This document shows, in pieces, positions 1 to 11,700 of a stretch of 64,000 nt of DNA. This DNA is from Norana najaformis (Eukaryota; Annelida; Clitellata; Crassiclitellata; Hormogastridae). The position numbers and the translations under genes are program-made. The first letter of the stretch is position 1. Every line of letters starts with the position of its first letter. The DNA lies in contig OZ029918.1 of the NCBI GenBank assembly GCA_964023275.1, positions 18,394,361 to 18,458,360 of the forward strand, in the 5' to 3' direction. A model generated the notes under the pieces. The model ran no database searches. It was not told the DNA's origin and saw only the letters and a list, made by a program, of their open reading frames with translations.

Positions 1-480
1 AACTTCACTGTCTTCGCCCTGTACTGAATCCTAAGACTTATCTCTACGCGGCCAGGTCTTCTGGCTATTCCAGAATAATGAGCGCTTTCGGCAGGCGTGC
101 CTTTTCTGTCGCTGTCAAATGTTCCCTGGTCAAAATCTGTTTTGGCCTTCATATCTGGACTTTGTGGCCTCTGTTCTAAAGTAAGGCACGTTCTAAAGGG
201 TGGCAGTGGGTCTTCGCTAGGGACTTGATTTATATCCTTTTATCCACAATGCCACAGCTTTCTAAGGAGGACGCCTGATTTTTCACAGATCTGCTTTCAA
301 CATTGCTTGTCGCATTACTTGTTAATTTTGCCTCAAAAAAATTAAACCAATAATAATAACCGCTAGAGACCTCTTACTTGTTCCAGAAGATTCGGTGGCT
401 GTTGAACGAGGAAATGCCACCTGCCTCTCCTGAACATTGCCATCATGCCTCCGTTATTATTTAAATAACTTATTAAAACT
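1..480. other. Unassigned DNA, possible LINE tail
   Basis: No convincing gene is present. Around 80-120 the plus strand reads FGRRAFSVAV, which resembles the conserved GxRAFSVAGP block just before the C terminus of CR1/L2-type LINE reverse transcriptases. The downstream WNSLP block cannot be found in frame, so this is only a hint of a LINE 3' end entering from the left edge. Confidence 0.3.
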
Positions 481-482
481 GC

Positions 483-566
483 ACTACTACTACTACCACT
501 ACTACTACTACTACTAATAATAATAATAACAACAACAGCAATAATAATAATAATAACAACAACAAT
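483..566. repeat. ACT / AAT / AAC trinucleotide microsatellite
   Basis: A compound array of CTA, then ATA and ACA triplets. The reading frames across it are low-complexity runs of methionine or serine and are not genes. Confidence 0.9.
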
Positions 567-654
567 GGTGATAATAATATAATTCCTGCCTTCCCCTTAA
601 ACAGCACTTATCATACTTTCCTGTTCCTGAAGGATTACACTTACTTGGAGTAAA

Positions 655-758
655 AGATGATGAGGATGATGAGGATGATGATGATGATAATAATAATATA
701 ATAATAAAAATCATCATCATCATCATCATCGTCATCATCATCATCATCGTCATCATTA
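655..758. repeat. GAT/ATC microsatellite with inverted halves
   Basis: A GATGAT run at about 657-690 is followed by an ATCATC run at about 708-756. The two halves are complementary, so single strands could fold back on themselves. Confidence 0.9.
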
Positions 759-759
759 T

Positions 760-2230
760 ATGTTTGTCGATTTTGTCAATGCACGCTGTATCATAACAGC
801 AGCGAATATGCTTCAGTTCACCTCCACCCTTATCGGCTATATTATTTTCTGCCTTCCTTTCGAAATTCGCATCTTAAGGTGGGTTACTTGGACGACCTTA
901 CTTTGGATTGCGGGCAGAAAGATGTCAGGCATGGCCTGGCTAAATAGCTGACCTGCAGTACTTGGCTTCGCCTCAATCGCCAAGTGTGTATACCTATCAG
1001 TTAACGGAGGATAGCTTCTGCTGGTCCAAATTCGCTGCTGCTGGTGACCCCAATATTCAAGTGTGTGGCACTGACTTAGGACCCTCCAGAACCATGGAGA
1101 CGTTCTGTTTCTGTAGATATGTGAGGAATAAAATGCGAAATACGTCAAAATTAGAAAACCTTGAGAACAGTCTTCTACTCTGATAGTCAAAGAACAACAC
1201 TTACATGATACTTTCTTGTGTTTTTCTGAGCTGATAATAAAATAGGTATGCCCATTCGCGGCTTTAACGTTTCTTGCAACGAAGCCAGCGAGACAATGTC
1301 TATTGGCCAATAACAGACATTTAAAATAAATAGTTGAGCCCATTTGTCTTCCAGCAACGTTTGTTTATCCACTGGATGAAGAAATCTCAAGCAGTTATTG
1401 ACTTGGATTCTTTGACATATGGAGCATAACAAATATGCCGAAATATTGTTCAACAAGTGTGCTGCATAGACTTTTTGAGTCGATATTGATGCTAAAAAGA
1501 ATAAGCAATCGTTAGCAAATACAACACGTATAAAAACATATTTAATATTTTAAAGTTACATTTTTACGTTCTACTTTTTCAGTCGGGTAACTACGATTTT
1601 CCCACTTTACAAGGTTGTAGGCACAGCAACCACATCTCGTTTTAAATCGGTTAAGTGCAGACCAAATTCTTTAAAAAATTCGTCCCCCATGCGAAAATAG
1701 CTGCCCTGTCCTATGTCAAGTTCAACCAAATTGGACATCCCGATGGACAGAATGCTGACTGGTAGGGTCATAAAGTGGCAACTCCTTTCTCGCATTGATC
1801 TTTTCAGCAGCTTTGCAGTAGCCGCTTTCCTGCGGTGCGAGGTTGTACGCTTGTTGCTAAGGACCTTTGCAGCTAAGTTGGACCAGGTTGGGCACGGGCA
1901 GAACAATCACAGGCTTACCCGCGTTGAGCTGGGCCTACGCAGCCTTGTCCGAGTCCCGGCCGCGTATAAACATTTCATACCCGGTTTCAGATATGAATAA
2001 TGATGATTGGTTGCTCCCCTTTTTGTTATTAAATATTCTTTGTTAATAACGTCATTGCTGTTGAATTTCAGAGCAAAGGAAAATGAATGTATCGCAAATA
2101 TTGTCATGTAATTGAAATTACAGCTTTGCTTCTTCAATTTATGAACATTAAAATTTATTTTGCCATATTAGAAGTTTAATTTTATTTACATATTTGATAT
2201 TATAAGATTAGGTACGAAGCCTAAAATGTG
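760..2230. other. Stretch without a recognised gene
   Basis: Open frames up to 168 codons occur on both strands (for example 837-1343 minus). They overlap one another, have no recognisable domain and have no splice-bounded exon structure. Nothing else was recognised. Confidence 0.5.
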
Positions 2231-2231
2231 G

Positions 2232-2312
2232 GACTGTGACGCGCTGGGTAAGGCACTGGATCACTGCTGACTATGGAACAGAAGATTCCAGGTTCGATTC
2301 CAGGAGGGTTCA
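2232..2312 (+). repeat. tRNA-like SINE head (Pol III A and B boxes)
   Basis: A box-like TGACGCGCTGGG lies at 2237-2248 and a near-perfect B box GGTTCGATTCC at 2291-2301, a normal spacing for a tRNA gene. The cloverleaf cannot be completed with paired acceptor arms. A tRNA-derived SINE fragment is therefore more likely than a functional tRNA. Confidence 0.55.
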
Positions 2313-4915
2313 AATTTTGTTCGTTGCTTCGTTTTAAAATCTTCTTCCCTTTAGCACATGATCTTTGACAACTGCATAATTGATTCATGTTTTCTGCCTC
2401 TACTCTACGGAAAGCTCATTAATTCATTAATGTAAATTCAACACATTCAGTCTTCCTCAAAATCCTACATAAGTTCTCAGACCGCACAGAAATATTTGTC
2501 TAAAAAGCAAAACTGTTATATAAATTAGGCCTACGTGAAATCTTTTACGATACATTGATTTTCAAGCATCAAAGACCAGAGATTCTAGAGATTCCATGGC
2601 CTCAAATCAACAGCCGTGGTGTCATGACTTATGAATAATTATTATCAGACCATAGCATCGAATCAACAAATACATTGCAGCTAATAGCTAGCTAATGACT
2701 GCGCGATAAAATTATATCGTAACACGCGCATTGCATTTGGTGTGCAATTTGAAGCATTCGATTCAGATGTGAAGTTCGACTTTCAAATTTCTATAATTTA
2801 CAGCGTCGTAAACAAAACATAAATGGGCTATTTTTATTGGATGACGCATCAACAATGCAGCGAAGTACTTCTATGATCTGTACGTGAGCGCAAATATCAC
2901 TGACAAATAAAACTGTATACTGCAGTAACTACTGAGACTGGAAGCAGAAGCTATAAAAATGCAACTGCTTCAAAGTTAAAAAACTGCCAATTTACCGTTC
3001 AACAGCCACAAACAACATCCTACACATCAACATCCTTTCACACATCATTCACGTGACAATATGAATATTAATATTCATAATATCTACCTCTAAACCGCAG
3101 ATCGTTTGCTTAGTGTTCGATAGACTAAAGAATTCATTTCAATAATTCTTATAGTTCACAGACTACATTCTACATTCCACCCTAACACTAGTGGACATTG
3201 CACTCAATCAATGCTGACTCTTGTTGTGCTCTATTCCCCAAAAGTGTTGCGCTTTCAGGCTTTCTTGGTAGCCAGACTGGAATTCACTGCCTATTTCAGT
3301 TCGTTCTGCCAGTTCTTTGCTGTGATTCAGGGCTAAACTTAAAACTTCCAACTTGCTTACCCACTGTAGCCTGCCTATTTCTCTGTACCATGGGAATTCG
3401 ATCCGGATTTTCCAAAGGTTTATGATTTCTTACTGCGGTTTTCACTTTAATCCTTTGACTGATGCCTTGGGCATTTACGATTATGGCGCTATAGAAGTCT
3501 TTAGATTTTCCCAGATTAGAATATATTATATTAGATATAATGTATTAATATTTTTGGAAAAACATAATCATGTACTTTTCTTTGTATGGCTAAAGATGTT
3601 CAAAACTGCAACTTGCCAATGATTAAGCTAGATAAACACCCAAATGTTAACAGATGTGTCCACTTTCATCTGCATAAATCTGTTTTTATGAACAAATATC
3701 GTGAATCAACGACAATAACTGTGTTATAAATAAATGAGGCGGTGAAAATGTTTTTAAATCAGACAATAAGTGATCCCAAAAATCAAGCATATTGGAGTAG
3801 CCAATTTTCTCAACAAGACCTTATTTATGACGCATTACCGCCGAAAACGTAAGGATGCATACCATTGTTTACACTGTGAATTGTCTGCGTTCAAGTATTT
3901 TTATGGCTAAAGTTGTTAAAAACTGCAAATTTCACAATATATACAAGGCTAAGTACACCTAAAGAAACATATTCGAACAAATGCTTTAAAACAATTCGGT
4001 GTTTTCGGGAGTTTTTCACCTTTGACTCCAGCGTTAATCACGTAAAATCTGGGAACTGTCTACAGCGCCTAGAAAGTGAATCCCGGCAATATACTTTAGA
4101 GGTCTGAATTAATAGAAAACGCTATTTCAGGATAGAAATGGATTTAATCAAGTAAAAGTATAAAAAGCGAAGGCAAATGTTGCTCGATAAGAGAGGGGAT
4201 GCCATGTGAAGGCAAAAGTTTCATTTTACGAAGTTGTTCCTGCTGCTCGGTCAGTAAAGTTGTTGAAGATGTCACGGCAGTTTATAGAAATTTGTAGAGT
4301 AATAAGTAAGTAAGTTAGGTAAAATTTGTATAGGTCAAATTTTGTCAACGACTTGCAAAACTTTTTAAGTGGTCACAAAGTAGATAAATTCAACAGTTTT
4401 TGTCAACAAAAAAGCCACATATTTCTGGGAATTTGCTCGACTGTCAATGCTGACAAATTTTCACAGATTGCCATTTTCAAGTTGGGCTCGGCATCAAAAT
4501 TAGAAATAAGAATAAAACTTAGAATTTTCGTTCAGAATTAAGTCGTTCGCGAATTCACTACATCGTTGGTATAAAACTAGTAAGTATTTCTTACATATTT
4601 ATAAGATTTTGTAGTTATTGTCAGATTGTTATCATACAAAAAGTTATGAGAAAACCCAAGAGAAATGAGAAGAATTTAAATATCCGAGAAATCGCCAGTG
4701 TATTGAATTTTTGTTACACATTTTAAAGTAGTCTAAAAATTTGTTAATTTATTTCTGTATGTTTTTTCGGAGGTTCACTGTAACTAAACATTACTTATTA
4801 CATTTTTTAAAATATTCTTTGCTATTTTTACTCACTTATTTAGGAAGAGGATGTCATAAAGGACTACGTAGGCAATACAGCAATACATCGATGGAAATGT
4901 CCGCAGTATCGTAAA
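2313..4915. other. AT-rich stretch without a recognised gene
   Basis: Only short frames under 90 codons are present, none with a known domain. A small 18-bp perfect palindrome ATGAATATTAATATTCAT sits near 3061-3078. Nothing else stands out. Confidence 0.5.
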
Positions 4916-4919
4916 AATA

Positions 4920-5265
4920 ATGGGTAAAACGTGTGATATAACATCACGAAAACGCACTAAATTGAGACTTATATGAAAGGATTTCATGGGTCTGAAATTG
5001 CCCAGAAGGTTGGCGTTAGTGCTCCCTCTGTGACCCGAACCCAAAAGAGACAGAAGACCGATGAAGGTCTGTCGCCCAGACGATCCGGTAAATGCGGTCG
5101 AAGTAGGATAAACGTCACCTCGTCATGACTCGCTTTTGGTCAGAGAATGCACAAAAATCGAAAACAAAACAGAACCAGCAAACAACTGTAGACCTCTGAG
5201 GAAGCAGAAACCGACACCAAGATTGAAGGCACAACAACTTCACTGTACTAAACAGTTTGAAATCA
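4920..5265 (+). pseudogene. Tc1-like transposase, N-terminal part (broken)
   Basis: From the ATG at 4920 the translation gives MGKTCDI and a basic stretch. After a stop and a frame change it gives GSEIAQKVGVSAPSVTRT, which is the helix-turn-helix DNA-binding region of Tc1-like transposases. A basic PRRSGKCGR segment follows, as in the GRPR-type AT-hook linker of the family. The C-terminal half resumes at 7433, beyond a Harbinger insertion that starts at 5266, so the two parts were one gene before that insertion. Frameshifts and stops make it a relic. The family cuts and pastes DNA at TA sites. Confidence 0.65.
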
Positions 5266-5509
5266 GAGGCCTTATGCATGAAGCCGTAGTAAGTCCTATT
5301 ACACAGTAAATTCGGCCTACTCAGGAGCAGCGAATCTATTTCGGTATGCACGACGACGTAGTAGCGCACAAGTCATGAAGTAACCGTATTCGACCTAGCT
5401 AGCACGCGTAAGTGGGCTACTACGAAGTAAGAGGAAGTAAACAACATGGCGGCTGTCCCGATTTGACGCATTCGACGCAGTTTACGACGTCAAAGAATAC
5501 TCAGGGACC

Positions 5510-6498
5510 GTCTAAATCCTCTCAATTCATTCTCGGATGACGAACTTTACGATAGGTTTCGTTTTCGTCGTCACGAATTGCTGTTAATTTGTGATGAACT
5601 CAAGACGATGTGGAATTCGCTGTACCACGATAACATTCGCTGTACCACGACAACATTCGCTGTACCTCTCTGCCGTGCGTGACGGGGGTACGATCAATGT
5701 TGAGCTAAAATAACGGTAATTTTTCACAACTGTTGTGGAATCAAACTCATGCCACATCTAGGCCTAATTTAAATTTCTTTGGGTTTGTTTTTAAGACATG
5801 ACAAGGCAAACTATTTATTGCGTGTTTATATGTAGTATTCATTTGGCATTGTAACACATCATTAATGCTGATTGAGATCCTGTTTATGCATTGACCAAAA
5901 AATTACAGACATATGTTTTTCATTTACACCTTTTTATTTACTTTTTAGACAATGCAATAACTAATAGCGATACACAAAATGCGAATTCACACACAAATAA
6001 TTTTGTTGCATTACAGTTTATGATAACTTTTAAAAAATTTATGTTTTGTTAACCAAGGAGATATTGTACAATTGCAGGCGATGCTGACTACGATTCTGTG
6101 CGACTGGAACATTCCAAAGTGTCATTGGAGAGCTCTTTGGCGTTAATCAGTCAACGCAAGTCGAACCATCAAACCAAGTCACTTCTGTGACAGATGCCAA
6201 AATGAAGAAGCCAGGAAGAAGCTGATACAGCAAAGGCCAAATTCTATGCGAAGGCCGGATACCCATATGTCATTGGCTGTATTGGTGGGATATTGGTGTT
6301 CTCAAGCCTCGTTGGTACTGTCTTCCCACGGAGCTACAGGTTGCACCACAAAAGGTGTGCGAGATCGTCTGCGCATGTGTTGTCCTGCACAAACGCTCAA
6401 CGCAACTGAACCATGTCCTTGACGACATTATCATTGAACACGATGACAGTTATGCTGACAATGTCACTACAGTCATAACCCAAACTGTCACTGAGTAG
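5510..6498 (+). pseudogene. Harbinger (HARBI1-like) transposase relic of H1
   Basis: Exon 1 (about 5510-5690) carries the FSDDELYDRFRFRRHELLL motif typical of HARBI1-like proteins. It is damaged by a small CGCTGTACCACGA triplication. The second exon begins after TTGCAG near 6077 and runs to the TAG at about 6498. It encodes the GTFQSVIGELFGVNQST segment (the DNA-binding-like helix region), then FYAKAGYPYVIGC, and then jumps to a GVLKPRWYCLPTELQVAPQ C terminus ending in QTVTE. The block between, which in the family holds all three catalytic acids (DGTH, GDSGY and the E before GxLKRR), is absent. Frameshifts are also present, so this is a non-functional transposase. Confidence 0.75.
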
Positions 6499-6537
6499 GC
6501 ACGAGTAGCTGCAGGGAAGGTGGCAAGGAACAGACTG

Positions 6538-6702
6538 TAATTTCTGCAATTTCTGTAATTTCAGGAATCATTACTGCATAATTGTGTTGTTTCTATAATT
6601 TCAGGAATCACTACTGCATAATTGTGTTGTTTCTGTAATTTCAGGAATCATTACTGCATAATTGTGTTGTTTCTATAATTTCAGTAATCGTTACAGCATA
6701 AT
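6538..6702 (+). repeat. 41-bp minisatellite inside H1
   Basis: About four units contain TTTCTGTAATTTCAGGAATC followed by ATTACTGCATAATTGTGTTG, with a few substitutions. H5 has about two to three units on the other strand (61680-61810), H4 about two (37630-37700) and H3 one. The array therefore varies in length between copies of the same element. Confidence 0.85.
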
Positions 6703-6843
6703 TTTCTGTATTGTTATGGAACTTGATAAGTATTGACCAAATGCATCACTTCTCAGCAAACAAACCCTGTGCATTTGGATGTTTCGTTCATCAGCTGATT
6801 TAAGCAGGATTTATCGTATGGGTTCTGATTTCGGGAGAGTTTC

Positions 6844-7131
6844 TTGATTCTACTGTTCCGTCCACTTACCTGTCTCAGTCCATCTGTCCGTCATTGTGTG
6901 TCCTCTTTCGTGTCTCTGTCTGTGGGTCTGTGCTATTTGCTTTATCATCTGCCTGGGTCTTATTCTTTGTGGGCGTCCATCTTTTGTCTCGTACATGAGT
7001 CTTTGTTGCTTTGTCCCAATTGCCTCTGTTCCTGTAGCCATCCAAGAAGCCGAGAATGGTTTTGTTTTAAATAGACTTTTGAGATCCCACCTATTATCTA
7101 CTCATAGTTCAGATTTTCTGTTTACTAGTAT
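6844..7131 (+). other. LINE-tail-like segment carried by H1
   Basis: In H1 the open frames here are broken, but the homologous segments in H4 and H5 read VWNGLPVAI, EAEN, then FVLNRLLRSHLL. That resembles the C-terminal block of CR1/L2-like reverse transcriptases (WNSLP then a K/RLLK-HLF ending). It lies downstream of the transposase in the same direction in all four Harbinger copies. It is therefore part of the element and not a separate insertion at each site. Confidence 0.45.
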
Positions 7132-7432
7132 CAGCATTGAATTTTGATTTTTTACATCATACATTTATCATTTTATGTTGGACTCATGTGCTCGCCAACA
7201 TTCGACGTTGTAAAGCACCCTTGAAGTAGCTTCCTGCTGACGATGCTGTATAAATTGTCGTGATTACAATTACAAGTTTCTCATTTGTTGCACTGTGTTT
7301 CTCTGTTTGGGTGTCTTTCATTCGTCTCCCTGTCTTTGTCGCTGTGATTGGTATATCTGTAGTCTTTGGAGAAGGGTAATAACATTGACCAGGGTAATAA
7401 TAACATTGACCAGGGTTATGCATAATTCCAGG

Positions 7433-7990
7433 TATCATCCAGTGTTCGGAGCAGCAAGTCCAATACGCCAGAGGACAGCCCAGAGAGGAAATTAGGGAAA
7501 CTCAAGTGATGGTTTGGAGCCTCATGAGTATCTTCGGAACGGGTCGGCTCTACAATGTCCAGGGTCTACAATGTCCTACGGCTCTACAATGTCCAGCAGC
7601 AGTACAAATCTGTACTAGAAGTCTGCTACCTCAGCTGCGTGATTAGGTAAAAGATGAAAGGTTTTACTGGGACAGGAGACTTTGTTTTCTTGCATTATGT
7701 TGCACCATGTCACAAAGGTCGAGAAGTAACACGTTTCCTGGACGACCATGGCATGAAGTATTACCATGGCCCGGTAACAGCCCGGACATGAACCCGATTG
7801 AAAATTTGTGGGCTATTCTGAAGTCCCAGATGAAGAAAGAACCATTACAAATAAGCAACAACTTATTGAAGAACTCATTTCAGCTTGGGCTCGCAATAGC
7901 AATATGCTCGAACATTGCAGAGAACTCCTTCGTTCTATGCCAGAACGAGTAAAAAAATTGAACATGGCCAAAGGGTCATTTACAAATCTG
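7433..7990 (+). pseudogene. Tc1-like transposase, C-terminal part (broken)
   Basis: The translation gives VMVWSLMSIFGTGRLYNVQ, then the APCHKGREVTRFLDDHG stretch and PWPGNSPDMNPIENLWAILK, the hallmark D34E end of Tc1-like transposases with the final glutamate in PIENLW. The last part, EELISAWARNSNMLEHCRELLRSMPERVKKL, lies in another frame (about 7855-7960). It is the 3' half of the gene that starts at 4920, split by Harbinger H1. A small repeat of CTACAATGTCC interrupts it near 7555-7590. Several frame changes make it non-functional. Confidence 0.8.
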
Positions 7991-8017
7991 TATGAAACTT
8001 TCCTACTTTACACGTAG

Positions 8018-8300
8018 AACACGTTTCTGCGTTTTTGAGAAATATTGCTAAACAACAACAGAAAAGGGATACCTGCGACAAATTTCTATTAATTTGGCCA
8101 ACACAGGAAACGCAGGGAACAGCTCAGACAAAACAAAATTGTTAAGCAGGACGACCAGAAACGGTTCCGAGTCAAGATCAAAATATAAAAATTGATAGTC
8201 AGGCGGATGATGTTTGAAACTGGAGCGGCAAAATAGATAAAGGGAAGAGGGGGAATCCGGATAGAAATGCATTGCTTGAAAGGCACAAGTCCACGAAACG
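8018..8300. other. Tc1 downstream flank, no gene seen
   Basis: Low-similarity frames occur on the minus strand, none recognisable. The Tc1 right terminal repeat could not be identified with confidence. Confidence 0.4.
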
Positions 8301-8498
8301 TCAGTAGTTGTTCACATTCTCTTCTAGAACAAGGAATCCTGTAGGGTCGTCTTCCAAGTGTTCGAATACTTTTCTGATGGGTGCCAGCTTGTCTGAATCT
8401 CGCTGTTCTCTCCTACTTTCTGCGTCGTCGAATCTTACGGCTGCTCTTTTTGTAACTATTTTTGGCCATACTCTTATTGAGTATTTTGTATGTTGCAC
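8301..8498 (-). pseudogene. piggyBac-type transposase fragment
   Basis: A 65-residue open frame reads VRFDDAESRREQRDSDKLAP followed by IRKVFEHLE. This matches the conserved I-RFDD-x-TR-x-R-x8-DKLAPIR-x2-F segment of piggyBac-family transposases, which lies just before the first catalytic aspartate. No flanking domain is found on either side, so it is a short fragment. The family cuts and pastes at TTAA. Confidence 0.5.
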
Positions 8499-8499
8499 A

Positions 8500-9160
8500 A
8501 CTGCTCATTTCAGGACTTGTACACTCCAGACAATATACAAAGTAGCACAGGAACATTAGTCCCGCTTTGCCCAAAAACGTTATTGCCTTCTTTGTTCAAA
8601 ACAAAAAATAAATTACTGGAAAGCTGTGAGAGGACTATCGAACCCAGGAATGTTGTGCATTACGTTTGCAGCTTCCTGTTTCTGGCTGCTGAGGATTGCC
8701 CTTCGTAGCAGTCTTGCCAGTTCCCTGATCGGCATCCTACGCTTCGAGTGACTGTTGTACTTGCTTGTGCCGGCAGTTTGCGTATTCTGTCCAGCACGGT
8801 AGCAATACCGGACCCCTCACGTTGGTTTAACTGTTGCAATCAATGAGGGAGCCAAGCAGGCAATAAAGCTGCGCGTTGTAAAACCACCGTCGCTAAGCGA
8901 CCTTGACCCGCTGGTTGGAGGTAGTCCACGTGTGTACAATGGGATGCCGCGTTAAACTATCGAAATGCTTTTGATTTATTCCGTTTCTTTGCTCATATTT
9001 TTTCAAGTACCGAAAAGTAACAATTTTCTTTGAACGCGAGAAGAAAAAAATGCAAATTATACCGTTTTATTTACGTTAGAAAATCTACGAAGCCCTACGT
9101 ACAAATGGCATTCGTAACCATTACATTTAGCAAGTGATGTGATTTACGTTTATGTATAAA
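8500..9160. other. Stretch without a recognised gene
   Basis: Frames of 72-83 codons on the plus strand overlap the fragment above and are shadows. Nothing else was recognised. Confidence 0.4.
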
Positions 9161-9163
9161 TAC

Positions 9164-10222
9164 TGTATTGCTTTGGCACTGTGGCTAGACAAAATGACTG
9201 TTTGCCTGAATATAAATATATGCTTCAATCTACCATCACCAAACTCGTATATAACAGAGACATATCATTACTTGTCTTTAGGTAATCTTTTTATCAGAGC
9301 TGTAAATTGTACCATACAATACAACTAAAATTTGTTAATGCCCCCTTACATAGTTCATAAGTGCACTTGAAGCAGGGTTATATAAGAACAACACCGTTGC
9401 AACAAATGTCCTTTTGAATTAAGTTTTCAGGTTTGCCAAATATTTCCAGACCAGCAAATTCTTTAAGCCAACAAAAGAAATGCTGAAGAAAACAAAATCA
9501 GACAGTAGTAATCACGTCTTTGTTATTCATATAGCAGGCATTTCTCATTAGTTGTAAGTGCAAATTTTTATAGCACCTCTTTAAGAAATTTCAGAAGTGC
9601 TCCTGACCTGACAAGGCAGAGCCAGAGAATTGACAAGCGGCTCAGTAGCATAAATTTTTTATCTGAATAAAAACTCCACACATGAAACTGCATTTGGGTT
9701 GCAGGATGCAAGAAAGCAAGTTCAGAAATGTTTGTTAACCAAGGTGTTGATTACATAATATAAAAAATCAATTTCTCTGATGAGCAATATTTATTTAAAA
9801 TTCCACAAACTCAAAGCATCAGTTTTTTTCTAAATATTTTTAAAATTTTGACATCAAATTCAGTTTGTTTATTAAGAAATTGTTCACATGAAAAAAAATA
9901 ACAAAATGAGACCATTACTGAATGCAATTTATCACAACACAAACGCTAATCAATTGCAACATAGATGCTAAATCAACTGTAACATAGTGCTAACCAGCTG
10001 TCACATAAACGTTAATTTGCTGCAACATAAACTTTAATCAACTGTAGCATAAATGTTAATCTGCTGTACAATAGGTGCTAATCAACTGGAATATAAATGT
10101 TAATCTGCTGTAACATCAGATAGTCAAATGAAGCTACAGACACAAATAATAAAACAAAACAAAACTCAGTACTGTATTCCTTTGGCACTGCGGTAGACAA
10201 AATGACTATCTGCCTGAAAATA
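9164..10222. repeat. Direct repeat pair (about 50 bp) around an AT-rich tract
   Basis: The segment TACTGTATTGCTTTGGCACT with its GACAAAATGACTGTTTGCC continuation at about 9164-9214 recurs at about 10171-10222 with a few changes. Between the two lies a run of degenerate units built on TAATCAACTGTAACATA and TTAATCTGCTGTAACATA at about 9935-10125. These may be subterminal repeats of the P-like element next door, which cannot be proven here. Confidence 0.6.
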
Positions 10223-10650
10223 GAAGCATGCTGCATTCTATCCTCATTCTAGATGTATGATGTCATATATCAAATTGAATCCAAAATGAAATTTGTAGTA
10301 AAACTGACAATTATGCAAGCAAAATAATTGGATCAAACAGTAACACTGTCACCAAATATTCATATCCTAAGTAGTAAGTAACAGATCAGTGTAGATATCT
10401 GACACTCTGCTGGCCGCTAAAAATCACAGCTTTGTTTAATTTGGACCACTTGGTTTGTTCATGAATGTGTCTTGTGAAGCATTTGCCCTGGTGGTGCAGA
10501 CGACAGCAAAGATATTCTTCAACAGCTGTCTTCATCAGCAGAACTCGGTGGCCCTAATTGGCTCAGTCCCAAATGAATGGTCCATTAGTGCAGAAAAAAT
10601 GTTGCTCCCAAAATGTTGCTCTCGAAATACACATGTCGTTAGAACAGTTT

Positions 10651-11486
10651 TCAGTTTTCAATTGCAGCAATTACTGGTTTGTCGTGTGGACCCATCTTAC
10701 TTCTGAAGTGTGACTCGCTAGCTTTGCAGAGCACTACAACATCACTTGAAGGTCGCACGAGACCTCCACGGTCTTTGATTTCTAGAAGTCCAAAACCACA
10801 AGGAAATGGCTCATCACCACCTTTGTTCCAAAACAGGGCATCTCTACAATCGTTGCAAGCTAGACATTTTGTTAACTTGTGAACAACGAAACCAGCAATA
10901 TACACCACCACATTTTCTACAAAGTTGGACAAAGTGCCAATTTCAATCTATCAGGTCCATAAGTTTCAGAATCTGTGGATTCATCGCCCACCTTATTATT
11001 CAAGGTATCAGTGAGTCGTAGAGCTGCAATAGTAGCTATATCAGACTTTTCCTGCCTGTCTATTCGTGACGAACAACTAGACTGAGCAACACAGTTGCCA
11101 TTTTTCACTTCCTGCAATTGCCGATGTGTCAACAGTCTTTTCCAAGCTGCTTTCAATGTCTTTGGATGTGGAAGACAGTTTCCAAACTGGCTTCGAACAA
11201 AATCGTATGCTTTAGCAGAATAAAAATGCAGTGACAAAGCAAAGTTCCGTAGCTCAGGATGATACTGAGCTTTAACCTTCCCAGAAGCTGCATTTCTCAC
11301 GCATCTAGTGATCAGAGCCAAAGCAGATTCACTAAATGAAGACAAAAGATTTTGTTCAGCCTGTTCTGTTATTAGCTGCTTCTTTTGTATTTCTGCTAAG
11401 AGATCTTTGACACACTTTATTTTCTTATTCAAACGTCGATTAGACTGCTGTGCAAGTTTCAGCTTCTTTTTAGCTGTTACCAGCAC
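10651..11486 (-). pseudogene. P-element-like transposase relic with core deleted
   Basis: The first frame (11486-10917, 189 codons) begins with a lysine-rich coiled-coil-like stretch and then reads YHPELRNFALSLHFYSAKAY and LPHPKTLKAAW. These are signatures of the P-element/THAP9 transposase family N-terminal region. The second frame (10932-10651) gives FVENVVVYIAGFVVHKL and CLACNDC, the C-terminal block of the same family. A frameshift separates them, and the long catalytic and GTP-binding middle of a 750-900-residue transposase is missing. The lesion resembles KP-type internal deletion derivatives of Drosophila P. A weak THAP-like remnant lies further upstream on the same strand at about 11520-11700. 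Confidence 0.75.
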
Positions 11487-11519
11487 TTAGTGTTGCATCA
11501 AGTTTGGTGAGTGCAGAAA

Positions 11520-11700
11520 ATACGAATGATCACATGTTATTGCAGTTTGTATGCAAATTTGTAGTGAGTGTGCAGCAGAACAAGTTACATGGAAATCATC
11601 AGCAACACGGTGTTTCGCAATGGGTGATGTGCGTACCCACTGGACTGTATGTTTCTTCGGCTGCAAATGAGCTGGAAAGTTGAACAGCGTCGGTTCAGCT
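11520..11700 (-). pseudogene. Possible THAP zinc-finger remnant
   Basis: Upstream of the P-like relic, on the same strand, the minus translation gives LFNFPAHLQ, then KKHTVQWVRT. This resembles the FxFP...W core of THAP DNA-binding domains that begin P-like transposases. The leading C-x2-4-C pair is not seen and the stretch is short. The assignment rests mainly on position. Confidence 0.35.

Larger units (their letters stand above)
5266..7432 (+). mobile_element. Harbinger-type element copy H1, 3'-truncated
   Basis: The left end matches the family terminal repeat GGGGCCGTATGCATGAAGC with a few substitutions, followed by the shared CCGTAGTAAG block. The body matches H4 and H5 through the transposase relic, a 41-bp minisatellite and a LINE-tail-like segment. 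It breaks off inside the GACCAGGGTTATGCATAATTCC region, so the right terminal repeat is missing. It lies inside the Tc1-like gene, whose halves flank it at 4920-5265 and 7433-7990. Confidence 0.8.

Noticed and set aside
514-756. An 80-codon frame starting with many methionines
   Set aside because: It arises from trinucleotide microsatellites.
2232-2312. A functional tRNA gene
   Set aside because: Pol III boxes are good, but the acceptor stem does not pair and no clean anticodon arm is formed.
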